From positions 26,680-90,679 of the forward strand of contig JABARQ010000028.1 in the NCBI GenBank assembly GCA_019186985.1: 64,000 nucleotides of DNA. The letters run 5' to 3'. A program made the translations under genes and the position numbers. The notes beneath the pieces are model-generated. The model did not search any database. It had not been told where the DNA came from and saw only the letters and a program-made list of their open reading frames with translations. Below, piece after piece: positions 19,328-28,731 of this stretch. Every line of letters starts with the position of its first letter. Position 1 is the stretch's first letter. The stretch is from Prosthecobacter sp. (GTDB taxonomy: Bacteria > Verrucomicrobiota > Verrucomicrobiia > Verrucomicrobiales > Verrucomicrobiaceae).

Positions 19328-20530
19328 ATGAGCCAGTTCCCCGTCTGCAAGCACAGTAAGCACAAGGCCCGCGGTCCGCGCCGGCAGGGGCTGTCCTGGC
19401 TTTCTTCAGAGCCCTATCGCGTGTTCTTTGCGACCGGCGCCGTGTGGAGCATCGTCGGGGTCTCGCTCTGGCCGCTGTTTCATGCGCAGATGCTGGGGTT
19501 TTATCCAAACCTCGTTCACGCCCGGCTCATGATCGAGGCCTTTGGCGGAGCCTTTGTGGCGGGCTTCCTGGGCACGGCGGGACCGCGGATGGCCACGGCG
19601 CCGAAGCTGGCTCCTCTGGAGCTGTTCTGGCTGCTGGGCCTGCACCTGGCCTGCGGACTGAGCCACCTCATCCTGAAGACCGCCCTGGGCGACGCCTTCT
19701 TCATCGCGCTCATGGGCTCGCTGCTGCTGAGTCTTGTGGTGCGTGTGGTCCGGTTCCGCAAGGAGGCGCCGCCTCCGCAGATGCTGCTGGCCCTCACGGG
19801 CCTCGCCTGCGGCATCGCGGGTGCGGCGATGCTGCTGCTGCCATCGACCCTGACGGACCTGCCGAGGCTGCGGCTGGCGAACCTGTTATTGTATCAGGGG
19901 CTGCTGCTGCCGCCGGTGCTTGGCATCGGGTCGTTTGTCTTTCCACGCATGCTCGGCGGCGACTTTGGCGAGCCGAAGGGCGCCACGCAGGTGCGGGAGA
20001 AGATGTGCCGCTCGGCCGTGGCCTCCATCCTGCTGGTGGGCAGCTTCTTCCTGGAGGCCGCCGGGATGAGCATCCTTGGTTATGCCCTGAGGGCGCTGGT
20101 GGCGGCGGGCTACCTGCTGGCCGAGGTGCGCTGGCGCGGCCAGCGCGGCGGCTCGCTGACCACGGGGCTGTTCTGGTCGCTGGTCACCGGCTGGCTCGGC
20201 CTGGTGCTCGCACCGTTCCATTATGTGCAGCATGTCTCCATCGAACACCTGCTCTACATCGGCGGCTTCGGCATGCTCATGCTGATCGTGGGTTCACGGG
20301 TGCTGTTCGGCCACAGCGGGGACCTGGAGGGATTCTTTGTGAAGTCGAAATGGGTGCGCTTCCTGGTGTTCCTGGGCGTGCTTGCGGCGACGACGCGGGC
20401 GACGCCCGCCTGGGTGCCCTCGACGACGGTGTCGCATCACATATATGCGGCCTGGACCTGGGGCCTGCTCTGCGCCTTCTGGCTGGCCTGGCACCGGCGG
20501 CGGTTTGTAATGCGCGACGGGGAGGATTGA
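19328..20530 (+). CDS. NnrS family heme/copper membrane protein
   Basis: A 400-residue polytopic membrane protein with roughly ten to twelve hydrophobic segments. The sequences PYRVFFATGAVWSIVGVSLWPL, HARLMIEAFGGAFVAGFLGTAGPR and SFVFPRMLGG match the NnrS family, whose members bind heme and copper and protect against nitric oxide or nitrosative stress in denitrifiers. A basic N-terminal tail of about 25 residues precedes the first helix. No nitrite or NO reductase genes are nearby, so here it may act in NO tolerance or heme handling rather than denitrification. Two hairpins follow the stop codon. Confidence 0.8.
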   Translation: MSQFPVCKHSKHKARGPRRQGLSWLSSEPYRVFFATGAVWSIVGVSLWPLFHAQMLGFYPNLVHARLMIEAFGGAFVAGFLGTAGPRMATAPKLAPLELFWLLGLHLACGLSHLILKTALGDAFFIALMGSLLLSLVVRVVRFRKEAPPPQMLLALTGLACGIAGAAMLLLPSTLTDLPRLRLANLLLYQGLLLPPVLGIGSFVFPRMLGGDFGEPKGATQVREKMCRSAVASILLVGSFFLEAAGMSILGYALRALVAAGYLLAEVRWRGQRGGSLTTGLFWSLVTGWLGLVLAPFHYVQHVSIEHLLYIGGFGMLMLIVGSRVLFGHSGDLEGFFVKSKWVRFLVFLGVLAATTRATPAWVPSTTVSHHIYAAWTWGLLCAFWLAWHRRRFVMRDGED

Positions 20531-20599
20531 CCTGCCCATGCTCCATGGCCCCCTCCTTGTCTTACCAAGGCGTGCCGAATCCAATGCCAGGCCGACGCT

Positions 20600-20659
20600 G
20601 AAGGGCGGTTCCCGGGATGATCCTGGGAACCGCCCTTCATGAGGCAGGACTCGTCCTGC
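20600..20659. terminator. Tandem hairpins between convergent genes, probable bidirectional terminator
   Basis: A long hairpin has a perfect 14-bp outer stem (20600-20613 with 20625-20638) that extends to 18 bp with one wobble and a 3-base loop. A second perfect 7-bp stem follows (20644-20650 with 20653-20659). They fill the space between the NnrS stop codon (20530) and the convergent DUF1549/DUF1553 stop (20661). There is no T-run on either side, so rho-independent action is not certain; mRNA 3'-end protection or a dispersed repeat are alternatives. Confidence 0.55.
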
Positions 20660-20660
20660 T

Positions 20661-22826
20661 TCACCTCACAAAAATGAACTGCTGGGTGCTCAGCGCGGCG
20701 AGCGCGAGGTCCTCCCAGATGTTCCTGTTCGTGGCGTAGCTTTCCAGGCGCTGATGAAGCAGTGCGCGCTCCTTGTCCGTGGGACGGCGGCTGTAGAGGC
20801 TGAGGTAGAGCGTGTCGAGCTTCTGGTCCGGCGTGGCGGCCTTGCGCAGGTTGATGCTGAGGACGGACCAGGCGCTGGTGATGCTGCCGCCGAGGCTGCC
20901 GTTCATGAGGGTCAGCGCCTGGGGCACGGAGGCTTCATCGCTGGCGTTCTCGATCACGTCGCGGTCGCTCTGACCAAATTCGCGCAGGAAGTGGCCGCGC
21001 GGTGCGGGCGAAGGCAGTTCGGCCGCACGGCTCCAGGAGGTGTGCAGGCCTTTGACGTAGTTCGCATAGCTCTTGCGGCTCTTCGGATCCTTGATGCCAA
21101 GCAGGACGGCGTCCTGGTCGATGCGCCTGGCCGTCCCAGCGGACATGGGCATGTCCCTCGCCTCGACGCGGGCGCCCTCCATCAGGCTCATCATCGCCAT
21201 CTCCATCGCACCGCCGCCGGCGATCTCCCTGAGCTTGGCCTTCACGGCTTCGTTGCCGGACTTGCTGGCGGCTTCATAGAAGCAGGTGGAGACGGTCTGG
21301 CGCAGGATGCGCTGGCTTTCGTTCAGGCGGCGCTGGATGTCCTTGATGCGCTCCTTGTCGTCCTTGGCGCGGGCTTCGTCGAGCTCCTTGCGCAGGGCGT
21401 CGAACTCCTTGTTCTGCGCCTTCATCGCCACGGCGACCTGCTTGCAGGCCTCGAAAAGCAGGGGCGCCTCGGTCTTGTCGAGCAGGCCGGCGAGCTGGCG
21501 GCGGTTGTCGAGCTCGCGCTTGTCGCGTTCACGGGCGCTCCAGTTGACGCTGTCAGGCTCGGGATTGACGAGGGTCACCAGGGAGTCCCAGGCCTGTTCG
21601 GCGCTCATGCGGTGGAAGACCGGGCCCTGGAAGTAGCAGGGCTCGCCCATGGGCACCTCCTTGATGCTGGCACGGGCGAAGGCCTGGGTGCTGAGCAGCA
21701 TGCGCAGGAAGGCCTTCATGTCATACTTCAGGGCCACCATCTGACGGTTGAGGAAGGCCTGCAGCTCGGGATTCGAAGGCACGCTGCTGTCCATCAGCTC
21801 GTCGAGCGGCTCGATCAGCGCGAGGCCGAAGACGCGCTTCCACAGACGGTTGGTGATGACGGTGGTGAAGCGCGGATTTTCAGGCGAGGTCATCCATTCG
21901 CTGAAGCACCGGATGGGATCGCTCTCCTTGGTCAGTGTCACCGGCTTGCCGAACATGACGGAGGCAGGCACGATGTCCTTCGGCTTGGCGTCGGTGTACT
22001 TGTAGTCGTGCGGAAGCCGGATCGGCGACTTGTTCTCCACCACCAGCGTGTCACGCAGCGGGCGGGTGACCTCGGTGAGGGCCTGGCGCATGAGGTCCTG
22101 GTCCTCCTTGTCCAGGGCCTTGTCCTGACGGATCATCTTCTGGGTCTCCTCAACGCCGGGGGAGCGGTAGCTGGAGGCCGTCATGTTGTGGGTGAAGGCG
22201 GCCATCTCGTAGAACTGCTTCTGCGTCCACTTGTCGAAGGGATGGTCGTGGCACTGGGCGCACTCCATGCGCGTGCCGAGGAAGATGCGCGTGGTGTTGG
22301 ACAGGTTGTCCAGCGGCATGCCGCGGTCGCGCATGTAGTAGCCGATGGCGCCGTTTTCAAAGCAGGCGCCGCTGCTGCTGACCAGCTCGCGCGCCACCTG
22401 GTCCCAGGGCTTGTTGTCATGCAGGCACTGACGGAGGTAGTTCAGGTAGTTCTGGGAGGTGGTGCTGTCACCGACGCCCTGGCTCTGGGCGCGGAGCACG
22501 TCGGCCCAGTAGTTGAAGGCATGGTGCACATAACCGTCGGAGGCGAGAAGGCGGTCGATGAGCCGTTCGCGCTTGCTGCCATCCTTCGAGTCAAGAAAGG
22601 CCCCGGCCTCCTCCAGGGTGGGGATGCGGCCGATCACGGTCAGGTAGGCGCGGCGCAGGAAGGTGGCGTCATCCACGGGAGCGTTGGGCTTCAGGCCGTG
22701 CGAGGCCCAGCTGCGGGCGAGCAGGTCGTCGATCCGTCTTGAGGCGGCGGCGGTGTCTGCGGCCTGGCTGGCGGACAAGGTTCCGAACAGGACCGCAAGA
22801 AGGGGGGAGAGCAGGATTGCTTTCAT
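20661..22826 (-). CDS. DUF1549/DUF1553 protein (planctomycete-type)
   Basis: A 721-residue exported protein. The start at 22826 gives a clean signal peptide (KAILLSPLLAVLFGTLSASQA). DUF1549 spans about residues 30-240 and contains the ECAQCHDHPFDKWTQ sequence, a CxxCH that could bind heme. DUF1553 makes up the C-terminal half, including SEWMTSPENPRF, NRLWKRVFG and the region around ALTLMNG. A charged coiled-coil-like insert lies around residues 440-530. The usual DUF1501 partner is not adjacent. Proteins of this type are very numerous in Planctomycetes and Verrucomicrobia and are suspected to act in extracytoplasmic polymer breakdown, but the activity is unproven. Confidence 0.9.
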   Translation of the reverse strand: MKAILLSPLLAVLFGTLSASQAADTAAASRRIDDLLARSWASHGLKPNAPVDDATFLRRAYLTVIGRIPTLEEAGAFLDSKDGSKRERLIDRLLASDGYVHHAFNYWADVLRAQSQGVGDSTTSQNYLNYLRQCLHDNKPWDQVARELVSSSGACFENGAIGYYMRDRGMPLDNLSNTTRIFLGTRMECAQCHDHPFDKWTQKQFYEMAAFTHNMTASSYRSPGVEETQKMIRQDKALDKEDQDLMRQALTEVTRPLRDTLVVENKSPIRLPHDYKYTDAKPKDIVPASVMFGKPVTLTKESDPIRCFSEWMTSPENPRFTTVITNRLWKRVFGLALIEPLDELMDSSVPSNPELQAFLNRQMVALKYDMKAFLRMLLSTQAFARASIKEVPMGEPCYFQGPVFHRMSAEQAWDSLVTLVNPEPDSVNWSARERDKRELDNRRQLAGLLDKTEAPLLFEACKQVAVAMKAQNKEFDALRKELDEARAKDDKERIKDIQRRLNESQRILRQTVSTCFYEAASKSGNEAVKAKLREIAGGGAMEMAMMSLMEGARVEARDMPMSAGTARRIDQDAVLLGIKDPKSRKSYANYVKGLHTSWSRAAELPSPAPRGHFLREFGQSDRDVIENASDEASVPQALTLMNGSLGGSITSAWSVLSINLRKAATPDQKLDTLYLSLYSRRPTDKERALLHQRLESYATNRNIWEDLALAALSTQQFIFVR

Positions 22827-23050
22827 GGGGAAAACCAACGCGAAGGCGTCGCGGCCATGTCAGAGGCGCCCGGGTTTGCCAACCCCGGCCCAACCAACGA
22901 CAAGACAGGCACAGCCGGCCTGACTAAAAGTGTGGCAAAAAGCATGCCCGTCTCACGCGGGGCTCCCGACGGGCATGGACTGTCCACGGGGCGTTTTTCC
23001 TTGCTTCGCAGCATGTCAGGGCGGATTCGGGACGTAGTAGCCTCCCCCCA

Positions 23051-24193
23051 ATGCCTGAATCCCGTCCAGCGCCCTGGCTGCGCCTCCTCGTCTTCCTGGT
23101 CATCAGCACCGCCGTGGCCGGCGGCGGCCTGCTCTTTTTCAGGCGCCAGGAGGCCGCGAAGTCAGCCCCGGCCGCCGCCCCGAAGGCCCGGGGGGCGCAG
23201 GTGGTCACCACCGCCCGCGTGACAAAGTCCGACTATGCCCTCGACCTGCTCGCCATCGGCACCGTGTCGGCGGACGAGTCCATCGACCTCAGCTCCAACG
23301 TCACCGAGGCCGTCACCGCCCTGCATTTTGAAGACGGGCAGCAGGTGAGGAAGGGAGCGCTGCTGGTCGAGCTGAGCGCCGCCGAGGAGGAGGCCTCCCT
23401 GTCCGCCGCGAAGTCCCAGCTGGCCGAGCATGACCGTGAAATCGCCCGTCTGCAGAGCCTGGTGAAGGACGGCGCCGCGCCGGAGGCAAGGCTGGAGGAG
23501 CGGCGCACGCTGGCCGAGGTGGCCAAACAAAATATTCGGGAAGCCGAGGCGCGCCTGGCCGACCGCCGCATCCTGGCGCCGTTTGACGGCTGGCTCGGCC
23601 TGCGCCGGATCAGCGTCGGCGCGCTGGTGTCGCCGGGCGTGGTGATCGTGTCCCTGGACAAGATCGACCGCGTGAAGATCGACTTCGGCGTGCCGGAGAC
23701 CTACCTCGGCCTCGTAAAGCCCGGGGCGGAGATCGAGGCGCGGACGCAGGGCTCCGAGGACCGGATCTTCAAGGGCACGCTGACGCAGCTCGACTCACGC
23801 ATTGATCCGGTCACGCGTTCGGTGGCGGCGCGTGCGCTGGTGCCCAACCCCGACCTGCTGCTGAAGCCCGGCATGCTGGTGATGGCGACGCTGCGGGTGC
23901 AGCCGCGGGTTTCGCCCTCGATTCCGGAGCGCTCGCTCGTCCCCGTCGGCTCGAAGTCCTTTGTGTTTGTCCTCGACCAGGACAAGGCGAAGCGGGTGGA
24001 GATCACCCTGGGCCGCCGCAAGCCGGGCTACATCGAGGTGCTGAGCGGTCTGAAGGAGGGCCAGCTCATCATCGCCGACGGGCTCGTCGGGCTCCAGGAC
24101 GGCATGATGGTGAAGGTGACCGGCGAGTTCAAGGGACCGGTGAAGGCGTTCAATCCGGAGTCGCTTTCCAGCACGGCCAGCAGCGCGAACTAG
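23051..24193 (+). CDS. RND efflux periplasmic adaptor (membrane fusion protein)
   Basis: A 380-residue HlyD/AcrA-type adaptor linking the inner-membrane pump to the outer-membrane channel. An N-terminal hydrophobic anchor (about 10-32) is followed by the first lipoyl half (VTALHFEDGQQVRKGALLVEL), a helical hairpin (about 115-165), the second lipoyl half (RILAPFDGWLGLRRISVGALVSPG) and beta-barrel and membrane-proximal domains (KPGMLVMATLRV). It lacks a lipobox, so it is anchored by the helix rather than by lipid. The pump gene starts three bases after its stop codon, so the three genes form one operon. Confidence 0.92.
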   Translation: MPESRPAPWLRLLVFLVISTAVAGGGLLFFRRQEAAKSAPAAAPKARGAQVVTTARVTKSDYALDLLAIGTVSADESIDLSSNVTEAVTALHFEDGQQVRKGALLVELSAAEEEASLSAAKSQLAEHDREIARLQSLVKDGAAPEARLEERRTLAEVAKQNIREAEARLADRRILAPFDGWLGLRRISVGALVSPGVVIVSLDKIDRVKIDFGVPETYLGLVKPGAEIEARTQGSEDRIFKGTLTQLDSRIDPVTRSVAARALVPNPDLLLKPGMLVMATLRVQPRVSPSIPERSLVPVGSKSFVFVLDQDKAKRVEITLGRRKPGYIEVLSGLKEGQLIIADGLVGLQDGMMVKVTGEFKGPVKAFNPESLSSTASSAN

Positions 24194-24195
24194 AC

Positions 24196-27100
24196 ATGTG
24201 GCTCTCTGACACATCCGTTCGTCGGCCGGTCCTGGCCCTGGTGATGAACCTCATCCTCGTCGCCTTCGGCATCGTCGCGTACACCCGGCTGCCGCTGCGT
24301 GAGTTTCCCGACATCGAGCCGCCCATCGTGACGGTGGAGACCTACTACCGCGGCGCCTCCTCCAGCGTCGTGGAACGGCGCATCACCCAGCGGCTGGAGG
24401 ACCGCATCTCACAGGTCGAGGCCATCGAAAACATCTCCTCGATCTCCGTGGACGGGAAGTCGGAGATCACGGTCGAGTTCACGCTCGGGCGAGACCTTGA
24501 CGCGGCGGCCAACGACATCCGCGAGGCGATCAGCCCGATCCTGCCAACCTTTCCCGCCGAGGTGGAGCCGCCGAACGTCGGCAAGACGGAGCTCAGCGCC
24601 GAGGTGCTGATGTACCTGAACCTCACCAGCGAATCGCGCAACACGCTGGAGCTGACAGACTACGCCGAGCGCTACCTGATGGACCGGTTTTCACGCCTGC
24701 CGGGCGTGGCCCGCGTGCGCATCAACGGCGGCAGCCGCTACGCCCTGCGCATCTGGCTGGACCGCGAGGCGCTCGCCGCGCGCGGGCTGACGCCGGTGGA
24801 TGTGGAGAAGGCGCTGCGCAGCGAGAACGTCGACCCGGCGGCCGGCACGGTGCAGTCGCTGGACCGGCAGTTCACCGTGCGCATGAGCCGGCAGTACCGC
24901 AGCGTCGGGGATTTTGAAAAGATGGTCATCGCCCGCGGCGACAATGGCTACCAGGTGCGGCTCGGAGAGGTGGCCCGCGTCGCGCTGGGGGCGGAGGAGG
25001 CGCGCACCGTCTTCAAAGGCAACCGCGTGCTCATGGTGTCGATGGGCATCGTCCGCCAGTCGCGCTCGAACCCGCTGGAGGTGGCGCGCGCCGTGCGTGC
25101 CGAGGCCGAGGAGATCCGCAAGACGCTGCCGCCTGACCTTCGCCTGGAGAACAGCTACGACATCAGCCAGTTCATCGAGGAGTCGCTGCACGAGGTGTAT
25201 CGCACGCTGGGCATCGCCATCCTGCTGGTGGTGGTGATCATCTTCCTCTTCCTCGGCAGCTTCCGCGCCGTGCTCATTCCGACGGTGGCGGTGCCGGTCA
25301 GCGTCTTCGCCACCTGCCTGGTGCTGCTGGCCCTGGGCTACTCGATGAACACGCTGACGCTGCTGGCCTTCGTGCTGGCCATCGGCCTGGTCGTCGATGA
25401 CGCCATCGTCGTGCTGGAGAACATCCACCGGCGCGTCGAGGAGGGTGAAAAACCTCTGGTCGCCGCCTTCAAGGGCACGCGCCAGGTCGGCTTTGCGGTC
25501 ATCGCCACCACGCTGGTGCTGATGAGCGTGTTCGTGCCCGTGGCCTTCATGCCCGGCGACACCGGGCGCATGTTTGCGGAGTTCAGCGTGACACTCTCCA
25601 TCGCGGTCGCCTTCTCCGGCTTCGTGGCCCTGACGCTGTCGCCCATGATGGCCTCCAAGATCCTCCGGGGCCGCGAGGGCGACGGCCTGGTGGCGCGCCT
25701 GCTGGACCGCATGTTCGGCGCCGTGCAGCGCGGCTACCGCTGGCTTCTCGGCTGGGCTCTGCACTTCCCCGGCTCCGCCTTTCCCGTCGTCGCGGGCCTG
25801 ACCGTCCTGTGCGGCTGGCTGCTCACCCACATCCCGGACGAGTTCATGCCGCGTGAGGACCGCGGCTCCTTCTTTGTCACGGCCACCGCGCCGCCGGGCA
25901 CCACCTTTGCGAGCACGATGGAGACGCTCGACAAGCTGACGGACCGGGTGATGTTCCTGGTCGAGGACACAAAGGAGGCCACGCGGGTGAACTCGCGCGC
26001 GCCGCGCACCTTCGGCGCCACCGCCGACTTCAACGAGTCCATCGCCGTCGTCACGCTGACGCCCTTCGGCACTCGCCGCGACGGGTTTGCCATCATGGAC
26101 GACGTGCGCAAAAAGACGGCCGACATGACGGACGCCAAGGTGTCGGTGATCATGCGCCAGGCCATCCTGCGCGGCCTGAACAAGCCGATGGAGATCGTGG
26201 TGAGCGGCCCGACCTACGAGGAGCTGGCGCAGTGGCGCGACCTCATCCTGGCCAAGGGCAGGGCCAACACGGGACTGGTGGGGCTCGACTGCGACTACCG
26301 CGACACCAAGCCGCAGCTGCGGGTGGAGATCGACCCGGTGCGCGCCGCCGACCTGGGCGTGTCCACGGCGGACATCGGCCTGACGCTGGAGACGATGCTG
26401 GGCGGGCGCCGCGCCACGACCTTCATCTACAACGGCGAGGAGTATGACGTCATGATGGAGGGCGGCTACGAGGGCAAGCGCACGCCGGTCGACCTGAACA
26501 ACCTTTTTGTTCGCAGCGAGCGCACCCGGCAGCTCATCCCGCTCTCCAACCTGGTGAAGCTGGAGGAGTTTGCCGACAGCGGCACGCTGAACCGCTACAA
26601 CCGCATGAGGAGCATCACCTTCGACGCCGAACTCGCACCCGGCTACAGCCTGGGCGAGGCGGTGGCCTACATGGAGGACCTGATCCGGGAAACCCTGCCC
26701 GGCAGCGCGGTTGTCGGCTACAAGGGCAACTCGCTGAAGCTGAAGCAGAACCAGGGCAACATCGGCATCATCTTCGCCCTCGCCCTGCTCATCGCCTTCC
26801 TGGTGCTGGCGGCGCAGTTTGAGAGCTTCGTGCATCCGTTCACCATCATGCTGACCGTGCCCATGGCCGTCGCCGGCGCGCTGCTCGGCCTCATGATCAT
26901 GGGCATGAACCAGAGCATCCACAGCCAGATCGGGCTGATCATGCTCATCGGCCTCGCGGCCAAGAACGGCATCCTGATCGTCGAGTTCATCAACCAGCTG
27001 CGCGACGAGGGCGTTGAGTTCCGCGAGGCCGTCCTGACCGCAAGCGAGCAGCGCCTGCGCCCCATCCTGATGACGGCGCTGGCCACGGTCATGGGGGCGC

Positions 27101-27303
27101 TGCCGCTCATGCTCGGCGGCGGCGCCGGCTTTGAAACGCGCCGGGTCGTGGGCGTGGTCATCGTCTTCGGCGTCAGCATCTCCACGGTGGTGACGCTGGC
27201 CCTGGTGCCGCTGATGTATGCGATGCTGTCTCGCCGCACGGGATCGCCGATGGACGTGACACGACGGCTGGAGGAGGAGCTGGAAAGGACGAAAGCCGCA
27301 TGA
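24196..27303 (+). CDS. RND-family efflux pump, inner-membrane subunit
   Basis: A 1035-residue HAE1-type proton-driven exporter with twelve predicted helices and two large periplasmic loops. The proton-relay residues are visible: D401 and D402 in GLVVDDAIVVLENIHRR and K923 in LIGLAAKNGILIVEF. The N-terminus (LSDTSVRRPVLALVMNL) and FPDIEPPIVTVET are typical of the MexB/AcrB lineage rather than of heavy-metal CusA pumps. It sits between the adaptor (3-base gap) and an outer-membrane channel gene that overlaps its last four bases, giving a complete tripartite system. Substrates, probably hydrophobic drugs or dyes, cannot be told from sequence. No dedicated regulator is adjacent. Confidence 0.95.
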   Translation: MWLSDTSVRRPVLALVMNLILVAFGIVAYTRLPLREFPDIEPPIVTVETYYRGASSSVVERRITQRLEDRISQVEAIENISSISVDGKSEITVEFTLGRDLDAAANDIREAISPILPTFPAEVEPPNVGKTELSAEVLMYLNLTSESRNTLELTDYAERYLMDRFSRLPGVARVRINGGSRYALRIWLDREALAARGLTPVDVEKALRSENVDPAAGTVQSLDRQFTVRMSRQYRSVGDFEKMVIARGDNGYQVRLGEVARVALGAEEARTVFKGNRVLMVSMGIVRQSRSNPLEVARAVRAEAEEIRKTLPPDLRLENSYDISQFIEESLHEVYRTLGIAILLVVVIIFLFLGSFRAVLIPTVAVPVSVFATCLVLLALGYSMNTLTLLAFVLAIGLVVDDAIVVLENIHRRVEEGEKPLVAAFKGTRQVGFAVIATTLVLMSVFVPVAFMPGDTGRMFAEFSVTLSIAVAFSGFVALTLSPMMASKILRGREGDGLVARLLDRMFGAVQRGYRWLLGWALHFPGSAFPVVAGLTVLCGWLLTHIPDEFMPREDRGSFFVTATAPPGTTFASTMETLDKLTDRVMFLVEDTKEATRVNSRAPRTFGATADFNESIAVVTLTPFGTRRDGFAIMDDVRKKTADMTDAKVSVIMRQAILRGLNKPMEIVVSGPTYEELAQWRDLILAKGRANTGLVGLDCDYRDTKPQLRVEIDPVRAADLGVSTADIGLTLETMLGGRRATTFIYNGEEYDVMMEGGYEGKRTPVDLNNLFVRSERTRQLIPLSNLVKLEEFADSGTLNRYNRMRSITFDAELAPGYSLGEAVAYMEDLIRETLPGSAVVGYKGNSLKLKQNQGNIGIIFALALLIAFLVLAAQFESFVHPFTIMLTVPMAVAGALLGLMIMGMNQSIHSQIGLIMLIGLAAKNGILIVEFINQLRDEGVEFREAVLTASEQRLRPILMTALATVMGALPLMLGGGAGFETRRVVGVVIVFGVSISTVVTLALVPLMYAMLSRRTGSPMDVTRRLEEELERTKAA

Positions 27304-28715
27304 CGACCCACCCCGCCTTGCCACCCATCCTCCGGCCCGGCCTGATGGCGGCCCTGCTGCTCTCCGGCTGCAATCTCGCGCCGAACTACCAGCCGCCTGA
27401 CACACACCTGCCGACGGAGTTCAAGACCCAGGGCCCCTGGCGCACGGCGAAACCGGGCGACGACCAGCCGCGTGGCGAGTGGTGGCGCTTCTTTGCCGAT
27501 GCACGGCTCGGCCGGTTCATGCAGGAGGCCGAGTCGGCAAGCCCGACGCTGGAGGTGGCGCGTCAGCGTGTCGTCGTGGCGAAGGCCCAGGCACGGGCGG
27601 ACAAGGCGGACCTTTTCCCCTCGGCGACGATGCGCAACAGCGCGCAGCGTGACCGCACCACGGGCACCATGGCCTTCCAGTTTGCCGGCGGCCGGACGCG
27701 CACGACGCTGCTCAACACGCTCGATCTTCAGTATGAGATCGACTTCTGGGGGCGGAACCTCAACCTGGGCCGAGCCGGCAGCGCCCGTGCCGAGGCTGCG
27801 GACGCCGGCTTGCAAAGCGCACGGCTCAGCCTGCTCAGTGAACTTGCGTTGAACTACTACGCCCTGCGGGCGCAGGATTCGCAGATCGCCCTGCTGAACC
27901 GCACCGTCGCCGTGCGTCAGCGCACCGTCGACCTGGCGCGCAAACGGCTTGCCCAGGGTGACATCGCACAGATGGACGTGGCGCAGGCGGAGACGGACCT
28001 GGCGGAGACGCAGGCGGAGGCCATCGGCCTTGAACGTGACCGTGCGGAGCTGGAGCACGCCATTGCTCTGCTGCTCGGCAAGGTGCCCGGCGAATTCAGC
28101 ATTCCCGCCTCGCCGCTGACCGGGTCACCGCCTACTCTGCCACGCAGCGTGCCGAGCGCACTGCTGGAAAGGCGGCCGGACATTGCTGCGGCGGAGCGTG
28201 AGATGGCGGCGTTGAACGCCGAGGTCGGCGTGGCGCGCGCGGCCTATTTCCCCTCGGTGACCCTCGGTGTGCGCGCCGGCACCCAGACCAGCTTTTATGA
28301 GCTGATGGACAATCACAGCAGCCTGATCTGGGGGCTGGGACCGGCGGCCGTGGAGTGGCCCCTGCTGCGCGGCGGCAGGGTGAAGGCAGGCCATGAAGTT
28401 TCCAAGGCACGCTACGAGCAGGCCGCCGCAGGCTACCGGCAGGCGGTGCTGACGGCCATGCGAGAAACCGAGGACGCCCTGAGCGGCCTGGAGATTTTAA
28501 GCCGGCAGTCGGCGGCCCAGGACACCACCGTGGCGTCGGCGACGAAGGCCCTGGAACTGGCCCACAAGCGCTATGAGTCCGGCCTGGTGGCCTACTATGA
28601 AGTGCTGGACGCGCAACGGACGCAGCTGCGCGCCGAACGCGAGGCCACCCGGCTCAAGGGCGAGCTGTTCCTGTCGACGGTGATGCTGGTGAAGGCCCTG
28701 GGCGGAGGCTGGTGA
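27300..28715 (+). CDS. Outer-membrane efflux lipoprotein (NodT/OprM type)
   Basis: A 471-residue TolC-like channel that completes the RND system. The signal peptide ends in a lipobox (LLSGC, Cys at about residue 24) followed by NLAPNYQPP, which is typical of NodT-type lipoproteins. Two outer-membrane efflux repeats are present: the first has TLEVARQRVVVAKAQARADKADLFPS and the second has the parallel RAAYFPSVTLGVRAG sequence. Its ATG overlaps the stop codon of the pump gene in an ATGA, which implies translational coupling. The stop at 28715 is followed by the convergent ALDH-like gene after 16 bases. Confidence 0.92.
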   Translation: MTTHPALPPILRPGLMAALLLSGCNLAPNYQPPDTHLPTEFKTQGPWRTAKPGDDQPRGEWWRFFADARLGRFMQEAESASPTLEVARQRVVVAKAQARADKADLFPSATMRNSAQRDRTTGTMAFQFAGGRTRTTLLNTLDLQYEIDFWGRNLNLGRAGSARAEAADAGLQSARLSLLSELALNYYALRAQDSQIALLNRTVAVRQRTVDLARKRLAQGDIAQMDVAQAETDLAETQAEAIGLERDRAELEHAIALLLGKVPGEFSIPASPLTGSPPTLPRSVPSALLERRPDIAAAEREMAALNAEVGVARAAYFPSVTLGVRAGTQTSFYELMDNHSSLIWGLGPAAVEWPLLRGGRVKAGHEVSKARYEQAAAGYRQAVLTAMRETEDALSGLEILSRQSAAQDTTVASATKALELAHKRYESGLVAYYEVLDAQRTQLRAEREATRLKGELFLSTVMLVKALGGGW

Positions 28716-28731
28716 GCACGCATCCCCCGGC

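Noticed and set aside
20754..22742. 662-codon plus-strand frame opposite the DUF1549/DUF1553 gene
   Set aside because: Same type of shadow; the reading frame on the other strand contains CAQCHDHP and full domain order.
24691..27405. 904-codon minus-strand open frame opposite the RND pump
   Set aside because: Shadow caused by GC-rich codon bias; composition is dominated by His, Gln, Arg and Ala, and the opposite strand encodes an unambiguous transporter.
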